Shown piece after piece: positions 11,730 to 20,559 of a DNA stretch of 64,000 nt. The first letter of the stretch is position 1. Each line of letters starts with the position of its first letter. Both the position numbers and the translations under genes were made by a program. This stretch comes from Bradyrhizobium nitroreducens. Its GTDB lineage: Bacteria > Pseudomonadota > Alphaproteobacteria > Rhizobiales > Xanthobacteraceae. Where the stretch lies: positions 2,548,339 to 2,612,338 of the forward strand of contig NZ_LFJC01000003.1 in the NCBI RefSeq assembly GCF_002776695.1, read 5' to 3'. Below the pieces are notes generated by a model that worked only from the letters and a program-made list of their open reading frames with translations, was not told the DNA's origin and searched no databases.

Positions 11730-12950
11730 TCAGGCGGCGACGCTGGCCGCGTTCGCAGGCCGCCTGCCATTGTGCTGAAGCCGGCGCAGCGCGGTCAGGC
11801 CGATATCGAGCCCGGCTAGGCAGCAGCGTGACTTGCCGCCGGATTTCGCCTCGTAGAGGGCCATATCCGCGACCACGAGCAATTCGTCGACCTGAGATCC
11901 GTGATCGGGCGCCATTGCGATGCCGACGCTCGCACCAATGGTGACAGGGGTCTCGCCATCGATCTGGCAGGGGGCTGCGATCTCGTCGACGATGCGTTGT
12001 CCCATCGCCAGCGCCTGATCGGCCGTGATGCCATCGACCAGCGCGACGAATTCGTCGCCGCCCATCCGCGCCACGGCTGCGCCTCCGGGCACCGCCTTGC
12101 GCAGCCGCTCGGCGACCACCTTGAGCACCTGATCGCCGGCTGCATGTCCGAACGTGTCGTTGATCGGCTTGAACGCGTCGAGGTCGGAGAAGAACAGGGC
12201 AAAGGGACGGTCTTCGCGAAGCGGGCGCGCGAGCTTCGCCTCCAACGCATCGAGGAATCCGGCGCGGTTCAAGAGCCCGGTAAGTGCATCGTGGTCCGCG
12301 CGGTGGCTGTTCTCGCGCTCGGCCCGCATGGTCGTGATCAGCATCCGGTTGAGCCGGAAGGCCGCGCCGGCCATGGCCGCGAGATACATCGGGATCTGAT
12401 AGATCATGATGTACAACACCGGCTCGCCGAGAAACGGGATGTAGACGGCGATCGGGCCGAGACTGATCAGGATCATGAGCCCGGCAAATCGCGGCGCACC
12501 GAAATTGCGGAAGCAGATGCCGCCGATCATCGCCGCCGTGGACATGCAAGCAAGCATCGCCACGAGCCAGTCGCCGCTCGCGATGCTCGCCATCGCGCCG
12601 AGGCCGAGGCTCAGGCTCCAGGCCATCGAGAACAGGAGATGAAGATCGGTCGGGGTCGGCCGGTGCAGCCGGATCGCGCGATGCGCCGCGAGCAGGATCG
12701 CGAGACGCGCCAGGCAAATCACGAGTTCAAGCACGAACCAGGCAATGAGCGGCGCCGTCTGCTGTCGATAGGCGATGATGGCCGCGATCGCGACCGAATT
12801 TATGGCGCCGCCGGCAAAGATCGGGACCGCACCGAAGAGTTGGGCGATGAGGGCCGCACGAATGTCGGCCGGTACGTCGGGGCCGACGTCCGTCAACCAC
12901 CGCATCAGGCGCCAGCGTGGCAAGCTATATCGTCCAGCGTCGGACCGCAT
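11730..12950 (-). CDS. Membrane-bound diguanylate cyclase (GGDEF)
   Basis: A 406-residue inner-membrane protein. About six hydrophobic segments cover residues 35-200, followed by a GGDEF domain (about 215-375) with DALTGLLNR, FFSDLDAFKPINDTFGHAAGD and an intact GGDEF at 297-301. It should make cyclic di-GMP from two GTP. The position of the RxxD inhibitory site five residues before GGDEF reads PGGA, so product inhibition at that site is probably absent. No sensory domain beyond the membrane part is recognised. The ATG at 12948-12950 has AAGGGG seven bases upstream. Confidence 0.9.
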   Translation of the reverse strand: MRSDAGRYSLPRWRLMRWLTDVGPDVPADIRAALIAQLFGAVPIFAGGAINSVAIAAIIAYRQQTAPLIAWFVLELVICLARLAILLAAHRAIRLHRPTPTDLHLLFSMAWSLSLGLGAMASIASGDWLVAMLACMSTAAMIGGICFRNFGAPRFAGLMILISLGPIAVYIPFLGEPVLYIMIYQIPMYLAAMAGAAFRLNRMLITTMRAERENSHRADHDALTGLLNRAGFLDALEAKLARPLREDRPFALFFSDLDAFKPINDTFGHAAGDQVLKVVAERLRKAVPGGAAVARMGGDEFVALVDGITADQALAMGQRIVDEIAAPCQIDGETPVTIGASVGIAMAPDHGSQVDELLVVADMALYEAKSGGKSRCCLAGLDIGLTALRRLQHNGRRPANAASVAA

Positions 12951-13065
12951 CCCAAATCCCCTTGTCCGGCGGATGATAAGGCGCAGGGGGGCCTAAAGCC
13001 GTGTTTACAGGGTTCCCCGATCGCAAGCCGTGCTTCATGGAAGGTAAATTCACGCGGTTCGCCTT

Positions 13066-13090
13066 GCCGCCGGACGGAATGTCCGGCGGC
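13066..13090. other. Perfect hairpin between the SnoaL-like and GGDEF genes
   Basis: A perfect 10-bp stem, GCCGCCGGAC with GTCCGGCGGC, has a 5-base loop. It lies 62 bases past the stop of the minus-strand SnoaL-like gene. No T-run follows on either strand, so it is at best an atypical terminator or a mRNA 3'-end stabiliser. Confidence 0.5.
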
Positions 13091-13152
13091 CGAAGCTGGG
13101 CGTGCCACCATGCCGATCAACCTTGCGGAGGCAGGGAAGCGCGAGGCAGCGT

Positions 13153-13536
13153 TCACGTCGCGGGCTGGTCGAGAAACACATAGAGTGCGGCGATCCTGCC
13201 GCTCTCCACGATGATGACGTCCCATCCGGTGTAGTCGGGAGCCTCGCCGCGGGGGCCAGATCTCCAGGCCAACCGGCCTGCATTGTGAAGCGCCTGCGGT
13301 TCGCCCGTCGGCGTGTAGACGAAGTGTGGATGCGTGCCGCGCAGATCGCCGGCGAACTTGTCGATCGCGTCGCGGCCGGCAATCACGCCGGGCGGGACAT
13401 ACAGAGTGGGGTTCTCCGTCCAGAGCTCGTCGATTGCGGCGCGGCGGCGCTTTGCGTCGCCCTCGCCGAAGACTTCCTGAAGGTTGCGGCGAAGGAGCTC
13501 GTGGATGCGATCCGCCGATTCATTTGTCTGGGTCAT
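13153..13536 (-). CDS. SnoaL-like / NTF2-fold protein
   Basis: A 127-residue protein with the cone-shaped NTF2/SnoaL fold pattern: an N-terminal helix (DRIHELLRRNLQEVF), WTENPTLYVPPGVIAGRDAI, then beta strands HFVYTPTGEP, RLAWRSG and DVIIVESGRIAALYVFLD. The family includes small isomerases, hydrolases and ligand-binding domains; the substrate cannot be predicted. The start at 13536 is chosen because GGA lies 7 bases upstream; an ATG two codons earlier would overlap that site. It lies 35 bases downstream of the SDR gene on the same strand and is probably co-transcribed. Confidence 0.82.
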   Translation of the reverse strand: MTQTNESADRIHELLRRNLQEVFGEGDAKRRRAAIDELWTENPTLYVPPGVIAGRDAIDKFAGDLRGTHPHFVYTPTGEPQALHNAGRLAWRSGPRGEAPDYTGWDVIIVESGRIAALYVFLDQPAT

Positions 13537-13571
13537 TGGCATTTCCGTGATTGATCCTGTGCAAGGTCCGT

Positions 13572-14324
13572 TCAGATCTGAACCTGACCGCCGTCGACGA
13601 ACAGCTCGACGCCGTTGACGAAGCTTGCGTCGTCGGAGGCGAGGAACAGCACGGCCTTGGCGATCTCCTCGGGCTGGCCTATGCGGCCGGCCGGGATGAG
13701 TCCCGCCAGATATGACTTGGTGCCTTCGGCCTGCTCACCGCCGCCGAACAGATGGTTCAACGCGGGCGTCTCAGTCACGCCGGGGCTGACCGCGTTGACG
13801 CGGATGCGCCGGTCCTTCAGATCGAGGATCCAGTTGCGCGCGAAGTTGCGGACGGCGGCCTTGGTCGCCGAATAGACGCTGAAGGCGGGTGTCCCCGACA
13901 CGCTCGTGGTCGATGCGTTCAGGACGATCGAAGCGCCGTCGCGGAGCAAGGGCAGCGCCTTTTGCACGGTGAAGAGGACGCCCTTCACGTTGGTGTCGAA
14001 TGTGCGTTGATAGTGCTCCTCCGTGATCGCGCCGAGCGGTGCGAACTCGCCGCCGCCGGCATTGGCGAAGATCACGTCGATCTGCTGATGCTTTTTCTGA
14101 ACAGCGTCGTAGAGCCGGTCGATGTCGGCAAGGACGGCCATGTCGCCCTGCACGCCGGTCACGCGGCCGCCGATCGACTTCACCGCCGCGTCCAGAGTGT
14201 CCTGGCGGCGACCGGTGATGAACACCGAGGCGCCCTCAGCCGCAAAAGCCTTCGCGGTGGCGAGGCCGATGCCGCTCGTGCCGCCGCTCACCACCACGAC
14301 CTTGTTGTTGAACCTGTTCGTCAT
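13572..14324 (-). CDS. Short-chain dehydrogenase/reductase
   Basis: A 250-residue classical SDR of normal length. The NAD(P) site reads VVVSGGTSGIGLATAKAF, followed by FITGRR, NAGGGE, the catalytic Ser in NASTTSV, YSATKAAVRNFAR (Tyr-x-x-x-Lys) and NAVSPGVTET. It oxidises or reduces a small alcohol or carbonyl compound. The GR after the beta-2 strand favours NADP. The ATG at 14322-14324 has AAGGAG upstream. It is divergent from a LysR gene 115 bases away, the usual arrangement for a regulator and its target. Confidence 0.93.
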   Translation of the reverse strand: MTNRFNNKVVVVSGGTSGIGLATAKAFAAEGASVFITGRRQDTLDAAVKSIGGRVTGVQGDMAVLADIDRLYDAVQKKHQQIDVIFANAGGGEFAPLGAITEEHYQRTFDTNVKGVLFTVQKALPLLRDGASIVLNASTTSVSGTPAFSVYSATKAAVRNFARNWILDLKDRRIRVNAVSPGVTETPALNHLFGGGEQAEGTKSYLAGLIPAGRIGQPEEIAKAVLFLASDDASFVNGVELFVDGGQVQI

Positions 14325-14439
14325 CGTCCGTCTCCTTTGGAAGCTCCCGGCAAAAGCGCCGTCGCTTGTCGTATATGCTTTCGGAACGATGGTGCCGGTA
14401 GAACGCAAATCTGGTACTTAGCGTTCTATGGGAGGAACG

Positions 14440-15333
14440 ATGAAAGCTGATTTGAACGACTTTGCCTATTTTGCCGAGGTGGTCGGGCACGGTGGATTTG
14501 CCGCCGCAGGAAGGGCGCTGCGCGAGCCCAAATCAAAGCTGAGCCGGCGGATTGCCGGGCTGGAGGAACGCCTGGGGTTGCGCCTGATCGAACGCTCAAG
14601 TCGACGCTTTCGCGTCACCGAGGTGGGCCAGGCCTTCTACGAGCGTTGTCGGGCCATCATGGCGGAGGCCGAACAGGCCGAGGCGCTGGTCACGCAAGCG
14701 CAGGCCGAGCCGCACGGCCGCATTCGTTTCAGCTGTCCGACCGGCATGGTCGGGGAGATGTCCGGACTCGTGACGAGCTTCCTGACGCGGTATCCCAAGG
14801 TACGCCTGCAGCTCGTCGCCATCGACCGGCCCGTGGACTTGATCGAGGAGCGGATCGACGTGGCCCTGCGGGTCCGTTCTGTGCTCGTCGGCGACGCGGC
14901 ACTCACGATGCGGACGCTGGGCACTTCGATGCGGATCCTCGTCGCAAGCCCGCAATTGGCAAGCCGGCTGCGAACTCTCGACGATCTTGCTGCGCTTCCG
15001 ACGCTCGCGACGTCCGATGACGACGCGATGGTCGAATGGCATTTGGAAACGAATGACGGGCAAGCTCGTATCCACAGGCACGAGCCGCGGATGGGATGCG
15101 GTGACTTCAGCGCCGTGCGTGATGCGGCGGTTGCCGGTCTCGGTATCGCACTGCTGCCGGATCACCTCTGCCGGGAGGCGCTCGATCAGGGCAAGCTCGT
15201 CCATGTGCTGTCAGACTGGCGCGGTCACCAGGGCATCGTGCATCTCGTGTTCACGACACGACGCGGCCTGCCGAGGGCCGTGCGCGCTCTGATCGATCAT
15301 CTTGCGGCGGGTTTCTCCAAGACGTTGGCGTAG
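14440..15333 (+). CDS. LysR-type transcriptional regulator
   Basis: A 297-residue LTTR. The winged helix-turn-helix occupies residues about 4-62 (DFAYFAEVVGHGGFAAAGRA, then LSRRIAGLEERLGLRLIERS). The effector domain follows from residue 88 (GRIRFSCPTGMVGEMSGLV). It most likely controls the divergently transcribed SDR/SnoaL-like pair from the 115-base region between them. The start at 14440 is preferred over an ATG 12 bases upstream because GGGAGG then sits at the right distance. Confidence 0.92.
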   Translation: MKADLNDFAYFAEVVGHGGFAAAGRALREPKSKLSRRIAGLEERLGLRLIERSSRRFRVTEVGQAFYERCRAIMAEAEQAEALVTQAQAEPHGRIRFSCPTGMVGEMSGLVTSFLTRYPKVRLQLVAIDRPVDLIEERIDVALRVRSVLVGDAALTMRTLGTSMRILVASPQLASRLRTLDDLAALPTLATSDDDAMVEWHLETNDGQARIHRHEPRMGCGDFSAVRDAAVAGLGIALLPDHLCREALDQGKLVHVLSDWRGHQGIVHLVFTTRRGLPRAVRALIDHLAAGFSKTLA

Positions 15334-15367
15334 TGCGGTCTTGTCATCCTGCGGAATCGAATTTGTA

Positions 15368-16120
15368 TCAGCCGCGCCCGAGCTGCACCTCGCGCTCCAC
15401 CGCGATCCAGGTCGTGCGAGCCACGGCCAGCAGCCTCCCGGCTTCATCATGGAGCGCGGCATCGGCCGTGCGCTTGCGGCCGTCGCGGCCGGTGGGCCAG
15501 GCCGTGATGATGCAGGGCTCATCGGGGCGGGGCCGGGCTTCGATGCGGGCTGACATCCGTCCGAGCAGGAGCGGGGTCTTCTCGAAGCTCAAGCTCTGCT
15601 GATCGTAATTGCAGGCAAAGCCGGTGGGGCAGTCGAGCGCGGACCAGAGGAATTCGGGTGCGATGAGGCCATCCCCGGCGGCGAGATTCGGATCGGGCGC
15701 CCAGCTCGCGGCGAGAACGGGAGTCTGTCCACGACGGTTGAGCGGGCCGGCGAAGATGCGCAGGCCGTCGCCTTCTTTCCTTGCGGGCCCGCAGACGAAA
15801 CAGTGTGGCAGCGGATGCTCGTCTGGCCTGAACAGCGCCAGCAATTCGGCCGCGCGCGCTTCCGGCAAGGTCGCTGTCTCGACCTGCGCAAGCTCGAAGC
15901 TCACGGCGCGGCCGGTGGCGACGGTCTTGCCGGCGTCGCGAAGCTCCCATGTGCCGTCGTCCCGCGCGATTGCATCGAGCGGCTTGTCGAGGGGAGGCGG
16001 TGCGCGCAGCGTCACTTCCGCAGCCGAGGGGATGTGACGGGCGAGCCGGCCGCAGACATAGCCGCCATTGCCGGAGTTCGGCGGGCCGCAATAGCGCTTG
16101 TCGATGATGATCTCCGTCAT
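15368..16120 (-). CDS. Hotdog/thioesterase-like protein with CFVCG motif
   Basis: A 250-residue cytoplasmic protein. The central PHCFVCGPARKEGDGLRIFAGP resembles the N-terminal signature of PaaI-type hotdog thioesterases. NGGYVCGRLARHI near the start and SALDCPTGFAC further on suggest two hotdog-like halves of an acyl-CoA thioesterase fold. No catalytic residue can be assigned with certainty. The gene lies 10 bases downstream of the quinone oxidoreductase gene and is probably in an operon with it and mddA. The ATG at 16118-16120 begins the conserved MTEIIIDKRYCGPP. Confidence 0.65.
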   Translation of the reverse strand: MTEIIIDKRYCGPPNSGNGGYVCGRLARHIPSAAEVTLRAPPPLDKPLDAIARDDGTWELRDAGKTVATGRAVSFELAQVETATLPEARAAELLALFRPDEHPLPHCFVCGPARKEGDGLRIFAGPLNRRGQTPVLAASWAPDPNLAAGDGLIAPEFLWSALDCPTGFACNYDQQSLSFEKTPLLLGRMSARIEARPRPDEPCIITAWPTGRDGRKRTADAALHDEAGRLLAVARTTWIAVEREVQLGRG

Positions 16121-16130
16121 GGCGCGCACT

Positions 16131-17108
16131 CTACCTGATCCTGAGCACAATTCGCCCCTGAACCGTGCGGCCAGCCACGGCGCGCATGGCGTTGCCGGCT
16201 TCCTCCAAAGGGAGGATGCGGTCGATATGGGGGCGGATTTGCCCGCCGGCCAGCAATTGCATCAGCGTGTCGTTCATCCGCGCGGCTTCATCGGGAAATT
16301 TCTCCGCCCAGGCACCGGCAAAGACACCGACGATGGAATAGTTCTTCAGCAGCGGCAGGTTCATCGGGAGGGACGGAATCGCGCCGCCGGTGAAGCCGAT
16401 CGGCAGCAGCCGTCCGCCCCATCTCATCAGTCTCGCCATCTGCTCGAAGATCGCGCCACCGACATTGTCGAAGCCGATATCGATGCCTTCTCCTGATGTA
16501 ATCGACTTGATCCGCTCCCGCAGATCTCCGCTGCGATAGTTGATGACCTCGCTGGCGCCGTAATCGCGCACCAGGGCCGCCTTGTCGTCGGAGCCGACAC
16601 CGGCGACGACACGCAGGCCGAGGTGACGGCCGAGATCGACCGCGGCAAGCCCGACCCCGCCGGCAGCGCCGGTGACGAGCAGCGTCTCATCCCGCGCCGC
16701 GCGTGCCCGCTCGACCAGCGCATAATGGGCCGTGCCGTAATTGTGCAGCACCGTGGCCGCCGCTTCAAACGCAACTCCGTCAGGCAGGCGGACGCACTTG
16801 GATTCCTTCGCGATCATCCGTTCGGCGTAGCCGCCGGTCCAGCTGCTGCAGGCCACACGATCGCCGGGCGCGAATTTCGTCACCTTGTCGCCCATTGCGA
16901 CGACGGTTCCGGAGGCTTCCGTGCCGGGTACGAAAGGCGTCGGCGGCCGCATCTGGTAGAGACCGGAAACCAGCAGCTGGTCCATGAAGCTTACCGACGC
17001 TGCATGAACGTCGATGAGAATCTCGTCAGCGGCGGGCCGGGGCTCGGCAATCTCGCCGAGACGCAAATCGCCGGGGCCGGTGAATGCGTGGCACAGAATG
17101 GCTTTCAT
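16131..17108 (-). CDS. Zinc-free NADPH:quinone oxidoreductase (MDR superfamily)
   Basis: A 325-residue medium-chain reductase of the QOR type. The GroES-like domain has VPGTEASGTVVAMG and GDRVACSSWTGGYAE; the Rossmann domain has LVTGAAGGVGLAAVDLG. The structural and catalytic zinc cysteines are absent, as in quinone or enone reductases. It probably reduces a quinone or an alpha,beta-unsaturated carbonyl with NADPH. Its ATG overlaps the stop of mddA by four bases (ATGA), indicating translational coupling, so mddA, this gene and the hotdog gene look like one operon. Confidence 0.9.
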   Translation of the reverse strand: MKAILCHAFTGPGDLRLGEIAEPRPAADEILIDVHAASVSFMDQLLVSGLYQMRPPTPFVPGTEASGTVVAMGDKVTKFAPGDRVACSSWTGGYAERMIAKESKCVRLPDGVAFEAAATVLHNYGTAHYALVERARAARDETLLVTGAAGGVGLAAVDLGRHLGLRVVAGVGSDDKAALVRDYGASEVINYRSGDLRERIKSITSGEGIDIGFDNVGGAIFEQMARLMRWGGRLLPIGFTGGAIPSLPMNLPLLKNYSIVGVFAGAWAEKFPDEAARMNDTLMQLLAGGQIRPHIDRILPLEEAGNAMRAVAGRTVQGRIVLRIR

Positions 17109-17875
17109 CGCGGCGCTCCGACAGGCCGACGATCTTCGTTGCGGCGGCGTGCGAGGAGGCCCGGCACCAGCATCGGAACGCGCCGGCGATACTCCTGATA
17201 CGTTGCGCCGAACACGGCGATCAGGTCCCGCTCTTCGAACTGCAACGCGACCAGGATGTAGGCCGTGTTGGCGAGCGCGAAAAGCAGGTGACCTTCCGTC
17301 ATCGCGGGCGTGGCCCAGAACGCGAGCAGAAAACCGAGCATGATCGGATGCCGTACGATCTTGTAGAGCAGGGGCGTCCGGAACGACTGGTCGGTCATCT
17401 CGGCCCCGCGCCACGCGAGAACAGCCTGGCGCAAGCCGAACAGATCGAAATGATCGATCATGTGGGTCGAGGCGAACGCGATCAGCCAGCCGAGCCAATG
17501 CACGGAGGTCAGCACCCAGGCTGCAATTCCGCTCGCCTGCCAGACCGGTGCAGGGATCGGCCGCCACTGCCAGAACAGCAGGAGGAGGATCAGGCTGGAG
17601 AGCAACACATAGGTGCTGCGCTGGCAGGCCGCGGGAATGAATTCGCCCAGCCATCGCTTGAAGGCCGGGCGCGCCATCACGGTGTGCTGGACGGCGAACA
17701 GGCTCATCAGCAGCAGGTTGACGGCGATGGCTTCGACCAGATTCGAAGCGGGGCCGACGTCGATGGACTTCGGCACGACATAATTGCCGACGAAACCAAG
17801 CGCGTAGAGAAATGAAACCGTGAAGATGGCATAGCTCACGATGGCGTAGAGCAGGATTGCGAGGCGTGCGAACAT
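17105..17875 (-). CDS. mddA: Methanethiol S-methyltransferase (MddA family, NnrU-like membrane protein)
   Basis: A 256-residue inner-membrane protein with about six hydrophobic segments. It resembles MddA, which methylates methanethiol with SAM to give dimethyl sulfide. Family marks are the first helix ending VGNYVVPKSID, LFAVQHTVMARPAFKRW, STYVLLSSLILLLLFWQWRP, NHFDLFGLRQ written here as DHFDLFGLRQ, RTPLLYKIVRHPIMLGF (SAM-binding region) and the C-terminal LEERDLIAVFG-type motif EERDLIAVFG. NnrU-like sequences of unknown role are the main alternative. The ATG at 17873-17875 starts the first helix. It is divergent from the SARP-hydrolase gene across 147 bases. Confidence 0.8.
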   Translation of the reverse strand: MFARLAILLYAIVSYAIFTVSFLYALGFVGNYVVPKSIDVGPASNLVEAIAVNLLLMSLFAVQHTVMARPAFKRWLGEFIPAACQRSTYVLLSSLILLLLFWQWRPIPAPVWQASGIAAWVLTSVHWLGWLIAFASTHMIDHFDLFGLRQAVLAWRGAEMTDQSFRTPLLYKIVRHPIMLGFLLAFWATPAMTEGHLLFALANTAYILVALQFEERDLIAVFGATYQEYRRRVPMLVPGLLARRRNEDRRPVGAPR

Positions 17876-18022
17876 GGGTTTTCCTCTTGTGCCGATGGCG
17901 ACGGTGCCGCATGCAGAGCCGGGGCGCCCGCCGGCGGGCAGGCTCGACCTGGCCCGACCGTACCCACCGGACCGTCCCCTGCGCGTCCCCCGGGAGACCT
18001 GGGCCGGAAGAAGAGGATTTCG

Positions 18023-19564
18023 ATGACGGCTTTCTCGCTGAGGACGTTCGGGTTCCCCGAGGTCCACGCCGATGGCCGCCCGATCAAGCTGGCCTTGCGC
18101 AAGGGGCTTGCGCTGCTGGTCTATCTCGCCGAGGCCAAGGGCGTCGTGGCGCGCGAAATCATGGCCACGCTGCTATGGCCGGAGACGCCCCGCGAGACGG
18201 GCCTTGCGCGCTTGCGGCGGCTGCTTCACCGCGTCGAGCTCACGCTCGGCCAGTCGGTGTTCGAGACGGACCGCACCAGTCTGCGATGGTCGCCGGACGT
18301 CGAGCTGAAGCTCGACTCGCATCTGTTCGAGGAGGCCTGCGATCGCGGCGCGTTCGAACAGGCCTGTCTGATCTACCGGGGCGACTTCCTGGCGGGCTTC
18401 GCTCCGGAGGACTGTCCAGAATTCGACGATTGGGCGTTCTTCCGCCGGGAGGCGCTGCGAGGCCGGCTGATGCACGCGCTGGAGCGCCTTGTGCAGGACA
18501 AGAATGCCGCCGGCGAGCATTTTGCCGCCACAGTGCATGCGCATCGTCTGGTCGAGCTCGATCCGCTCAGCGAAGTGTATGGCCGGCATCTGATCCGCAG
18601 CCTGCTGCTGGCCGGCGACCGCAGCACGGCGGAGCGTCAACACGCGGCCCTGACACAGCGGCTGCGGGACGAGCTTGGCGTTGCGCCGGAAGCCGAGACC
18701 GAGGCGCTGATGACCCCCGCTTCGGCGCCGCATGCCGTACCCATGACGCGCTACGTGAAGGGCGACGCTGTGCATCTGGCCTACCAGACCTATGGCAGCG
18801 GCCCCCTCGATATTCTGGTGATGCCCGGCTTCGTGTCGCATGTGGAGCGCGCCTGGGAGCATCCGGCGAGCCGGACCTTTCTGTCATCGTTGATGAAGCT
18901 CGGGCGTCTCATCGTGTTCGATCGTCGCGGCATCGGGTTGTCGGACCGGGTTGGATCTGCGCCCGGCATCGACGTCACCGCCGCGGATATCGGCACCGTG
19001 CTGCGCGCGCTGGACGCGCGCCGCGTCGTGCTGTTCGGGGCTTCCGAGTGCGGGCCGGCCTGCATCAAATTTGCGGTCGACGAACCGCGCCGCGTGGCCG
19101 GGCTCATCCTGTTCGGTGCGCTGGCCAAGGGCTGCTGGTCGCAGGACTATCCTTATGCGTTGCGCGCCAGCCAGTATGACGCCTGGAGCAAGCAGCTCGT
19201 GGCGCAATGGGGTGGCCCGGCCGGGATCGAGACTTTTGCGCCGAGCCTGGCCGCCGATTCCCAGGCGCGCGCCTGGTGGGCCGGGCTGTTGCGTGCGGCC
19301 TCCAGTCCCGGCGGCATCTCGGCCGTGCTCGAGGCCTTTCGTGACGCCGACGTGCGGCATCTCCTGCCTGAGATCTCCGTGCCGACACTGGTGCTGCACC
19401 GGCGCGGCGACCAGGCCGTGCGGATCGCGGCCGGCCGCGACATCGCGAGCCGGATCAAGGGGGCAGAGTTCGTCGAGCTCGACGGCAATGATCACTGGTT
19501 CTTCGCGGGGGACCAGCGGCCGGTGCTGGAGGCGATCGACGGATTCACGAAACGGATCTCGTAG
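18023..19564 (+). CDS. SARP/BTAD-type transcription regulator fused to an alpha/beta hydrolase
   Basis: A 513-residue fusion. Residues 1-90 form an OmpR-like winged helix (FSLRTFGFPEVHADGRPI, RKGLALLVYLAEA) and about 95-230 the bacterial transcriptional activation domain with TPR-like helices, ending LRDELGVAPEAETEAL. Residues about 240-513 form an alpha/beta hydrolase: VMPGFVSH (oxyanion region), VFDRRGIGLSD, nucleophile elbow FGASECGP, acid in HRRGD and GNDHWF for the catalytic His. The elbow has Cys where the GxSxG motif has its last Gly. The hydrolase half may sense or process a small ligand. GAGGA precedes the ATG. It probably controls the divergent mddA operon. Confidence 0.88.
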   Translation: MTAFSLRTFGFPEVHADGRPIKLALRKGLALLVYLAEAKGVVAREIMATLLWPETPRETGLARLRRLLHRVELTLGQSVFETDRTSLRWSPDVELKLDSHLFEEACDRGAFEQACLIYRGDFLAGFAPEDCPEFDDWAFFRREALRGRLMHALERLVQDKNAAGEHFAATVHAHRLVELDPLSEVYGRHLIRSLLLAGDRSTAERQHAALTQRLRDELGVAPEAETEALMTPASAPHAVPMTRYVKGDAVHLAYQTYGSGPLDILVMPGFVSHVERAWEHPASRTFLSSLMKLGRLIVFDRRGIGLSDRVGSAPGIDVTAADIGTVLRALDARRVVLFGASECGPACIKFAVDEPRRVAGLILFGALAKGCWSQDYPYALRASQYDAWSKQLVAQWGGPAGIETFAPSLAADSQARAWWAGLLRAASSPGGISAVLEAFRDADVRHLLPEISVPTLVLHRRGDQAVRIAAGRDIASRIKGAEFVELDGNDHWFFAGDQRPVLEAIDGFTKRIS

Positions 19565-19650
19565 AGTGGGCAAAGCGGAGCGTGCCCACGCATTCTCGCG
19601 ATGTGGAGGCAGATCGTGGGCACGGCGCTTTGCGCCTTTGCCCACCCTTC
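19562..19650. repeat. Dispersed palindromic repeat, class D
   Basis: GTGGGCAAAGCG...GTGCCCAC and its inverted partner GTGGGCAC...CGCCTTTGCCCAC form an extended imperfect palindrome (core 19566-19646). It begins within the TAG stop of the SARP-hydrolase gene and ends 16 bases before the TetR stop, filling the gap between two convergent genes. It may act as a bidirectional terminator, though no T-run is present. Confidence 0.75.
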
Positions 19651-19665
19651 GAGATTACGGCAAAG

Positions 19666-20313
19666 TCACACCGGTTCTAACTGCTCCGTCGCTCGCTTCT
19701 TCTTCGCCTTCGCCTGGCCGAGCAGCGGGCTGGCGGTGAGTGCTGCGGTATCTGCCACGCCCGGGTCCCGCGAGATCATCGCGGCGACGATGGCGCCGTC
19801 GATGATGAGGCCGAGCTGGTGCGCCAGCACGGCGGGCTCGGCTGATCCGAGCTCGCCCGCGAGCTTCTCGATGTGACCGAGCACGATCTTCTTGTGCTTC
19901 ATCGCGATGTTGCGGAACTGCTTGGCGTCCTTGTCATGCTCGCCGACCGCGTTGATGAAGGGGCAGCCGTAGAAGCGTTCTTCCGCGAACCAGCTCTTCA
20001 GCGCCGGGAAGATGCGCGTCAGCTTGGCCTGCGCGTCGCCGCCGCCGTCTTCCATGGCGGCGATGAACCATTCGCGCCATTGCTTGCCTTCGCTCTCAAG
20101 CACTGCGTTGACGAGATTGGTCTTGGAGCCGAACAGTTTGTAGAGCGTCGTCTTCGCCGTGCCGGCTTCCTCGATGATCGCATCGATGCCGGTGGCGTTG
20201 ATGCCGTTCTTGCAGAACAGATGCGACGCGGCACTGAGCAGCCGCCCGCGCGCGGATTCGTCGTCGCCAGCGGCGGCGTGGGGCGAGGTCTTCTTTGATG
20301 ACGTCTTTGCCAT
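19666..20313 (-). CDS. TetR/AcrR-family transcriptional regulator
   Basis: A 215-residue TetR regulator. The N-terminal helix-turn-helix spans about 22-70: LLSAASHLFCKNGINATGID then AGTAKTTLYKLFGSKTNLV. The ligand-binding half contains FYGCPFINAVGE, found in regulators related to AcrR/YxaF. The C-terminus is lysine-rich. The ATG at 20311-20313 is the only reasonable start. It is divergent from the OsmC-flavoprotein-rhodanese operon and may repress it in addition to the sigma-54 control proposed there. This is inferred from position only. Confidence 0.9.
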   Translation of the reverse strand: MAKTSSKKTSPHAAAGDDESARGRLLSAASHLFCKNGINATGIDAIIEEAGTAKTTLYKLFGSKTNLVNAVLESEGKQWREWFIAAMEDGGGDAQAKLTRIFPALKSWFAEERFYGCPFINAVGEHDKDAKQFRNIAMKHKKIVLGHIEKLAGELGSAEPAVLAHQLGLIIDGAIVAAMISRDPGVADTAALTASPLLGQAKAKKKRATEQLEPV

Positions 20314-20488
20314 GAGTCCAAACTTACCTGCAGCGACGCCGCATCAGCAAGCCGCATCTGTTCCGCGCCGAAAAGATTCGCATGGCAGGGCCCATCTGCA
20401 TCGCCTTTGAGCAAGGGTGCGCTGATCAATCCGCAGGCAGGGTTCGCTAACCGGCTCCAATGCTTCGCCTTTTGTTTTTGGCCGTCTC

Positions 20489-20504
20489 TGGCACGCTCCA
20501 TGCA
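20489..20504 (+). promoter_or_regulatory. Sigma-54 promoter of the OsmC-flavoprotein-rhodanese operon
   Basis: CTGGCACG, then CTCC, then ATGCA: the -24 element TGGCACG (20489-20495) is a perfect consensus match and the -12 element (20500-20504) differs from TTGCA only in its first base, with the required 4-base gap. It lies 56 bases before the OsmC start, on the same strand. Confidence 0.75.
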
Positions 20505-20559
20505 AGGAAACAGACCGTTCGGTATCCTGCCGCGTTCCGCGGCTGCCAGGGAGAAGATG

